Below are positions 15,404 through 23,100 of a DNA stretch of 32,648 nucleotides, one piece after another. The stretch lies in NCBI GenBank assembly GCA_946627725.1, contig CAMOVW010000008.1:1-32648 (forward strand). The letters run 5' to 3'. Positions within the stretch are counted from its first letter, which is position 1, and every line of letters begins with the position of its first letter. The translations under genes and the position numbers were made by a program. The notes under the pieces were generated by a model. That model was not told the origin of the DNA and made no database searches. It worked only from the letters and a program-made list of their open reading frames with translations. This DNA is from an uncultured Clostridia bacterium (lineage in GTDB: Bacteria > Bacillota > Clostridia > Oscillospirales > Acutalibacteraceae).

Positions 15404-15817
15404 ATGCATCGACTATTAAAAAACAAGCGAGCGGAAGGATATATCGATATTTGCGTCGGCGTCGTGGCGCTTCTCTGCGTCCTTGTACTGACAATCAATA
15501 TCTATTCATTCTTTACGCTTAAGCAAGACTTGGATGAGATCTCCGAACAGCTCATCCAGGTCGCCACCTACAACGGCTGTTTTTCGGACGAGTTCAATCA
15601 ACGCGCGAACGATCTGAAGACGCAATTCTTCGATTTTGATTACACGGTTTCCGCGTCTTCCTATTACAACGCAGCGCTGAAAAAGGTGCAGCTCGGGCAG
15701 AAAATGACGGTAACGGTGTCTGTTCAGACAAAACTGGTCGGCGTGGGCGTGGTCAGCGTTCCCATCACCTGTACCTCAACGCGAAGCGGCATCTCAGAAA
15801 AGTATTGGAAAGGATGA
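15404..15817 (+). CDS. pseudopilin-like protein (DUF4320-like)
   Basis: This is a 137-residue protein with a short basic leader (MHRLLKNKR), then AEGYIDIC, then a hydrophobic helix (VGVVALLCVLVLTINIYSFF) and an extracellular part. The leader end repeats the AEGY-V/I-D motif of the two major pilin-like proteins, so it is a likely substrate of the same peptidase. I recall the family as DUF4320, which is seen in Firmicute Tad-like clusters. It occupies the slot of TadE/TadF minor pilins. A ribosome site CAGGAGGAAC precedes the ATG. Confidence 0.7.
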   Translation: MHRLLKNKRAEGYIDICVGVVALLCVLVLTINIYSFFTLKQDLDEISEQLIQVATYNGCFSDEFNQRANDLKTQFFDFDYTVSASSYYNAALKKVQLGQKMTVTVSVQTKLVGVGVVSVPITCTSTRSGISEKYWKG

Positions 15818-15822
15818 GCGGC

Positions 15823-16314
15823 ATGAAGAACAAAAGGGGCGACCCCTATGTAACCGTCTGTGTGTTCATGCTGATTATCTTTATGATCTTTTCTGCTGTA
15901 TTTACGTTCGCATCGGCAATCTCACTGATCAGAGTACAGGAAACGAACACGGAGATCGTGTTCGACTCCTTTGTCGCCAATAACTCCATCCTGATTTACA
16001 ACAATATCAAGATGGGCAAAAACGCCACCGACAATGTGAACACCGCGAAATACAACCAGATGCTCGCGGAATTCTGTTCGCTGACCAAAACCGGCGCGCG
16101 GTATTACTGCTATGACAACGACGGTCATGAAAAGTTCAATATCACTGTGCCGACGATCGGGTTCCTTGAAGATCAGCAGCTGGAGCTGTACGTCACATAC
16201 ACCATGCGCGTACCGATCCGGTTTGCCGGGGTAACAGTAGCGACAGCAACGATCCCTGTCAATATCACATCTGAACTGCGGTCAAAAAATCAGGTAAAAC
16301 TGTGTCTGCACTGA
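15823..16314 (+). CDS. TadE-like minor pilin
   Basis: I choose the ATG at 15823 (spacing 8 from AAAGGA at 15809-15814) over the ATG at 15814, which lies inside that site. The 163-residue product has a basic start MKNKRGDPYVTVC and a hydrophobic helix VFMLIIFMIFSAVFTFASAI, then a beta-rich exterior domain. The GDPYVTV stretch is a degenerate version of the EGYVD motif. It is likely a minor pilin initiating or tipping the pilus. It is the last gene of the Tad operon. Confidence 0.65.
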   Translation: MKNKRGDPYVTVCVFMLIIFMIFSAVFTFASAISLIRVQETNTEIVFDSFVANNSILIYNNIKMGKNATDNVNTAKYNQMLAEFCSLTKTGARYYCYDNDGHEKFNITVPTIGFLEDQQLELYVTYTMRVPIRFAGVTVATATIPVNITSELRSKNQVKLCLH

Positions 16315-16415
16315 TAACATTTTTCTGTTTTGCCGAAAACAGTAGATATTCCGAAGCGATTCGGGTATTGTGGAACTGCGCCGCAATACGGCGACAAAGA
16401 AAGTGAGGTTTCAAT
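16315..16415 (+). other. intergenic region with two small hairpins
   Basis: A 7-bp stem CTGTTTT/AAAACAG with a GCCG loop lies at 16325-16342, and a 5-bp stem CGCCG/CGGCG lies at 16379-16393. Neither has a T run after it. A GTGAGG ribosome site precedes the dockerin gene. I see no convincing promoter hexamer pair, though the gap is long enough for one. Confidence 0.4.
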
Positions 16416-17111
16416 ATGAACGCAAAAATATCCATCAAAAAGAAGAAGCTGATCGCAGGCATTGTTGCCGCTGTGGTTGTGATCGTTTTGTTTCTCATCA
16501 TCCCCCTGCTCGGCGGCGCGCTGCATAACACTGCTGAAGCGGCTGAGGGACCCGTCCGTTACCACGGCGACGTGGACGGCGACGGCGAAGTTTCAGCCGC
16601 GGACGCGAGACTGTCGCTGCGGGCATGCGTCGGACTGGAGGATTATGCCCCCGGGAGTTACCGATTTGTAAATGCGGATTACGACGAGGACGGAGAGATC
16701 AGCGCCTCCGACGCTCGAATGATCCTTCGCACGGCAGTCGGATTGGAACCGCTGATTGAAAGCAATTTTTCCGAGGAATCCACAGAACTGCCTCTGTCCC
16801 CGGAGGATGAGGAACGGTTGCGGGCAGAAGAAGAAGCCAAGAAAAAAGATCACGAACAGCAGCCCACGCCGTCCGAGACGGAACTTGCGCCGGAAGGACC
16901 CGTGTATAAGGGTGACGGGATCAACACCTGTATGGTGTGCGGACTCCCTTGCAGCCCCGATGAATACGGGAATGACGCCTGCGCCTTCGGTGGCTGTACG
17001 CGAGCCTTCTCTCCCTTCACCTGTATGCACTGCGGCGAAAGTGTCCCCTCCAACACCTGTCATACCTGTACCAACCCGACGTATATCATCACTGAAGAAC
17101 CGGTGAAATAA
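16416..17111 (+). CDS. membrane-anchored dockerin-domain protein with Cys-rich tail
   Basis: This is a 231-residue protein. Residues 1-10 are basic, and residues 12-36 form a long hydrophobic segment (an anchor or an uncleaved signal; AEA near 40-42 could be a cleavage site). Residues 51-111 are a type I dockerin: the first Ca loop is D52/D54/D56/E58/D63 and the second is D88/D90/D92/E94/D99, each followed by a helix (ARLSLRACVGLE and ARMILRTAVGLE). A charged linker leads to a zinc-ribbon-like tail with CMVCGLPC, CAFGGC, CMHCGE and CHTC. Dockerins bind cohesins; no cohesin is seen in the window. It lies between the Tad operon and the giant repeat protein gene. Confidence 0.85.
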   Translation: MNAKISIKKKKLIAGIVAAVVVIVLFLIIPLLGGALHNTAEAAEGPVRYHGDVDGDGEVSAADARLSLRACVGLEDYAPGSYRFVNADYDEDGEISASDARMILRTAVGLEPLIESNFSEESTELPLSPEDEERLRAEEEAKKKDHEQQPTPSETELAPEGPVYKGDGINTCMVCGLPCSPDEYGNDACAFGGCTRAFSPFTCMHCGESVPSNTCHTCTNPTYIITEEPVK

Positions 17112-17131
17112 ATGATATACAATACCACCGC

Positions 17132-17159
17132 GGAGCTGACAGAAGTCGGCTCCTTTTTT
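17132..17159 (+). terminator. Rho-independent terminator after the dockerin gene
   Basis: A 9-bp stem GGAGCTGAC/GTCGGCTCC (one G-T pair) at 17132-17140 and 17145-17153 has an AGAA loop and is followed directly by TTTTTT. It separates the pilus/dockerin unit from the giant protein gene. Confidence 0.85.
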
Positions 17160-17191
17160 CATGCAATATCATTGCAGAAAGGACAGAATGA

Positions 17192-20100
17192 ATGGATAAA
17201 TCTAAAACAAGAAAGATCCTGACGTCCGTTCTCGCAGTACTGCTGATCTTTTCGATGTTTTCCGAAACAGCCTTTGCCCTTTCAGGTGATGGCTCGCATA
17301 TCGGACATACGGGAGGCGGCAGCTCGGTAAGCGGCGCATACCTGGTCCCTTCCAGTAATGCCGATCATCACGTCGGTTTCCGTTTTTCCTGGCTCACGCT
17401 CGGCTCAGACGGTTACTATTCACGGAAAGCCGCTCTCGACGTGTTTTACAACGGATATACCCCCAATTCATCGTGGGGATATCACATCAAGGCTACTGTC
17501 AACGGAACCACATACCGAAATCTCAGTAAATATGAGTATAAACGGTATTTCGATTCCTTGACAATCGACCGCGAGTATTACTCGACCAGTACGGCGTACA
17601 AGTATTGCAACCGAACGGATATCCCTGTGGTTCTCCCTGCCGACGAAGACGCAATGACGACTTGGGGCACAAAAGAAGCCAATATGAATATCATTCTGAA
17701 CAAGATGGTATCCGGCGCGACCATTGCCAATATGAAATCATCCGACTTCATCTTTATTGAACCTATCTACAGGGTCAAGATCGAAAACACAAACTACTGC
17801 ATAACCGTGACCGAAATGGGTCTGATCGGATGTGTTGTATGCTCCGCGACTTCAACCGGCAACGAGGGTTCGGGGTATGGCTCCGGCTGGGTCACGATCA
17901 GGCGGTACACCAATTTAAATTGGCCGGACGCCTTAAAAACGGATTCCGCACACGCGGGGATCTCCGCGGGAACAACGCTTTCCAGCGCCACCAGTTTTCA
18001 GAATATGGTCAACAAAGGATATGGCTTGATGGTCGTATGGAACACCAACCCGCATCTGTTGTCTGTTTACTACACCACAGGTACGGGGGATTCCTCGCTG
18101 AAGATCAGCAGCAGCTATAAGTTGGCTTCTGATTTTGCCAGCTACAGCTCAAGCTATATCCGAAACAGCTCCAATAACTATTTCACCCAGAGTGTCTATT
18201 ATGATAACAACTTGACGCTGATGAACGGCGCCGGTTCAGGGTTCAAAATGACGAGAGATTATTATGATTTCTCGAAGTGGAAAAAGGATGGCACAAGCCA
18301 GCTTTTCGGCGGAGGTACGACGTATAAGGCTTCCTCGCTGGAATCAACGGTTTCGACCGGTGACAGATCCATTACGTTAACCGCTGAGTGGACGCCGAAG
18401 CCGTATAAGATCACGTATAACCTCAACGGCGGCAAGATCGGCAGTTCAACGACCAACCCGGTTCAGAATTACAACTATGAGACAGACGTTTACATCGGCA
18501 ACTACTCCTCTGGTGCGACTGCCTACGCCACACCCACAAGGGACGGTTATGATTTCGGCGGCTGGAAGTATACCGGCACTACGATCGGATACTGGACCAA
18601 GGATAACGTCTATGCCAATAAATACCACAAAGGACAATGGGAGCATGGTGATATTACCCTGTATGCCCAGTGGTCGAAGAAAACCTACACCGTAACCTAC
18701 AACGCGAACGGCGGTACCGGCGCGCCGGGAGCGCAGACCAAAAACTATGGTGTTGACCTGACCCTCTCTTCCGGTACTCCGACACGTACAGGTTACGATT
18801 TCATTTCGTGGAATACCAAAGCTGACGGTACGGGTACGACGTACAAACCGGGCGCGAAATACACTGCCAACGCGAATCTTGTTCTGTACGCTCAGTGGAA
18901 ACTAAAGACTTACTCCGTCAGTTACAATGCCAACGGCGGCTCCGGTGCTCCGGCGTCTCAGACAAAGACGCACAACGTAGATCTGACACTGGCTTCCGGC
19001 AAACCGACACGAGATGGGTATAACTTTGTTTCGTGGAATACTAAAGCCGACGGGAAAGGGACAACATATCAGCCGAGTGCAAAGTATACGACAAATGCGA
19101 ATTTGACTCTGTATGCACAATGGGCCAAGAAAACATACACTGTGACCTACAACGCAAACGGCGGTTCCGGCGCACCTGCTTCTCAAACGAAGACACACGG
19201 GGTGGACCTGACGCTGGCTTCCGGGCTCCCGACCCGTACCGGCTACGATTTTGTATCTTGGAACACAAAAGCTGACGGCAAGGGTACGACGTACAAACCG
19301 AGCGCGAAGTACACTGCCAACGCGAACCTGACTCTCTATGCGCAATGGAAACTGAAAACTTACACGATCAGCTACAATGCCAACGGCGGCTCCGGTGCTC
19401 CGGCGTCTCAGACAAAGACACACAATGTGGACCTGACGCTGGCTTCCGGCAAACCGACACAAGATGGGTATAACTTTGTTTCGTGGAATACAAAAGCCGA
19501 CGGAAAAGGAACCACTTATCAGCCGGGTGCGAAGTATACAACAAATGCCAATCTGATACTGTATGCACAATGGGTCAAGAAAACATATACCGTGACTTAC
19601 AACGCCAACGGCGGTTCCAATGCACCCGCTTCTCAGACGAAGACGCACGGGGTGGATCTGACACTGGCTTCCGGGCTCCCGATCCGTACCGGCTATGATT
19701 TCGTGTCATGGAACACTAAGGCTGATGGTAAAGGTACAACCTACAAGCCGAGCGCGAAGTATACAACAAACGCGAACCTGACATTGTACGCCCAATGGAA
19801 ACTCAAAACCTACACCGTAACGTACAACGCGAACGGCGGTTCCGGTGCTCCTTCTGCGCAGACCAAGACGTATGGCACCGATTTGACGTTGAGTTCCACG
19901 AAACCGACCAGAACCGGTTACGATTTTATCGGCTGGAACACCATGAGCGACGGCAAAGGCACAGCTTACGCATCGGGCGCCAAGTACACCAAAAACGAAA
20001 GCGTGACTTTATATGCCCAATGGAAAATCAATACTTACACTGTGACATATAACGCCAATGGCGGTACCGGCGCGCCTGGAGCACAAACGAAAACGTATGG

Positions 20101-23100
20101 GAAGGATCTCACTCTTTCTTCAACGAAGCCGACACGTACCGGTTATACCTTCACGTCATGGAACACAAAAGCAGACGGAAAAGGAACGACCTATGCTTCC
20201 GGTGGGAAATACACGGGAAATGCCAATCTGACACTTTATGCGATCTGGACGCCCATCACATATTCCGTGAAGTTCAACGGCAACGGATCGACTTCGGGCT
20301 CAATGAGCAAACAGTCTCATACCTACGATTCGTCGAAAGCGTTGACTGCGAACGCATACAAAAGAGCTTTTACCGTCACCTACAACTACAATGGCAATGG
20401 AAGCTCGAATTCCACCGCAACGGCGAACGCGACCTTTAACGGTTGGGCGACAAGCGCAAGCGGAGCGAAGGTCTACAATGACAAGCACACTGTCAAAAAC
20501 CTGTCATCCTCGCAGGGGGCAACCGTCAATCTGTACGCAAATTGGAAAGACGCGAGCGTTACGCTTCCTTCACCGACCAGAACCGGCTATGTGTTTAACG
20601 GCTGGTATACCTCTGCTTCCGGTGGGACAAAGATAGGGAACGGCGGCGCAAGCTATAAGCCGTCCGCGAACATTACCTTGTACGCGCAATGGTCTCCCAT
20701 ATCCTACAGCGTAAAGTTCAACGGAAACGGCGCGACTTCGGGTTCAATGAACAATCAGGGGTTCACCTTTGATAAAGCGCAGAATTTAACGGCCAACGCT
20801 TTCAAGCGCAATTTTGTCGTGACCTACAATTATAACGGGAACGGCAGCGCTAATTCCACAGCGACAGCCAACGCGACGTTCAACGGCTGGGCGACCTCCT
20901 CGAGCGGAAAGGTTGCTTATACGGATAAACAGAGCGTCAAAAACCTGTCTTCGACGCAGGGGGCAACGATAAATCTCTATGCAAAATGGACAGATGGCAG
21001 CGTCACACTCCCGACGCCGACGAGGACCGGGTATGCTTTCAACGGCTGGTATACTTCCGCTTCCGGTGGAACGAAGATTGGTGCTGGCGGCGGAAAGTAC
21101 ACACCGACTGCGAATATTACCCTGTATGCGCAATGGGCGCCGATCACCTACACCGTCAAGTATGACGGCAACGGCAGTACGTCCGGCAGCATGAGCAACC
21201 AGTCTCACACCTATGATGCAGCCAAGGCGTTGACTGCGAATGCCTTTAAGAGGGCATTTACCGTTACCTACAATTACAACGGCAACGGAAAATCCAATAC
21301 TTCGGCGACTGCATCGGCAACCTTCAGCGGATGGGCGACTTTTGCTTCCGGCAACAAAGTATACGCCGACAAACAGAGCGTGAAAAACCTTTCGTCCGTA
21401 CAAGGCGCAACCGTTAATCTGTACGCGAAATGGACTGACGCGAGCGTAACGCTCCCGACGCCGACGAGAACCGGCTACATCTTCAACGGCTGGTTTACCG
21501 CTTCATCCGGTGGGACTAAAATCGGGAACGGCGGCGCAAGCTTTACGCCGGGCAAGGATATCACGCTATACGCGCAATGGAGTCCGATTGCTTATACGAT
21601 CAGATTCAACGGAAACGGAGCAACCTCGGGCAGCATGACAGATCTTAGCATGACATACGATGTTGCTAAAAACCTGACCGATAATGCGTTCAAACGTACT
21701 GGGTATTCGTTTAGCGGTTGGAATGCAAAGGCGGACGGCGGTGGTGCGAAATACACAAACAAGCAGTCAGTCAAAAACCTGACAACAGCCAACGGCGCTA
21801 CGATCAGTCTTTATGCCCAGTGGTCTCCCATTACGTATACCGTCAAGTTCAACGGCAACGGTTCAACCTCCGGCAGCATGACCAATCAGTCTTTCACGTA
21901 TGACGCTGCAAAAGCGCTTACGGCAAACGCCTTCAAGAGATCGTTTACTGTGACCTTCAATTACAACGGTAACGGCCAGTCCAACGGTTTTGTAAAAGCG
22001 AATGCGACGTTCACCGGTTGGGCGACGTCTGCTTCAGGGAGCAAGGTATATGCCGACAAACAGAGCGTGAAGAATCTTTCGTCAACCCAGGACGCAACTG
22101 TTAACCTGTACGCAAAGTGGGCTGATGCGAGCGTTAAGCTACCAACGCCCACAAGAACCGGCTACGTCTTCAACGGCTGGTTTTCGGCTTCTTCCGGCGG
22201 AACCAAGGTTGGTAGTGGCGGGGCAAACTACACGCCGGGCAAGGATATTACTTTGTACGCTCAGTGGAGTCCGATTACGTATACCATCAAATTCTATGGC
22301 AACAATGCGACAAGCGGTACTATGGCGAATTTGAGTATGACGTATGACGTTGCCAAAATTCTGACGGATAACACTTTCAAGCGTTCCGGTTATTCGTTTA
22401 CCGGCTGGAATACTGTGGCTGACGGCAGCGGTACGAAGTACACAAACAAGCAGTCCGTTAAGAATCTGACAACCACCAACGGCGCTGTCATAAACCTGTA
22501 CGCACAGTGGACGCCTGATTCGTATACGATCAGATTCAACGGCAATGGTTCTACCTCCGGATCTATGTCCGACCTGAAAATGACCTATGATGTGGCCAAA
22601 AACCTGACTGCCAACGCTTTCAAACGCACCGGGTATGCGTTCAAAAACTGGAACACTAAATTGGACGGTACCGGCACTTCCTACGCTGACAAACAGAATG
22701 TCAAGAATCTGCCGGTATCCAGCGGTAATACGATCACACTCTATGCCCAGTGGTCGCCTATTACGTATACCGTCAGATTTAATGGCAACGGAGCGTCTTC
22801 CGGTTCCATGGGTGATCAGAAGATGACTTATGACGTTGCTGCGAATCTGACTGCAAACACCTTTAAGAAAACCGGTTATGTGTTCAGCGGCTGGGCTACC
22901 TCTGCTTCGGGCAGCAAAGTCTACAGCGATAAGCAGAGCGTGAAGAATCTCTCTTCTACAAATGGCGCTGTCATTACTCTTTATGCCGTATGGATTCCCA
23001 TTACGTATACTGTCACGTTTAATGGCAACAACTGCACTTCCGGCTCGATGACAAATCTCGCTATGACCTATGACGTTGCCAAGACGCTGACTGTCAACGC

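Noticed and set aside
17188-17199. ATG-AAT-GGA-TAA minicistron before the giant gene
   Set aside because: It is only four bases ahead of the real ATG and shares its ribosome site; chance is the simplest explanation.
18902-19648. 248-codon minus-strand frame across the giant protein gene
   Set aside because: It repeats with the InlB units and exists only because the sense repeat lacks certain codons; it has no independent support.
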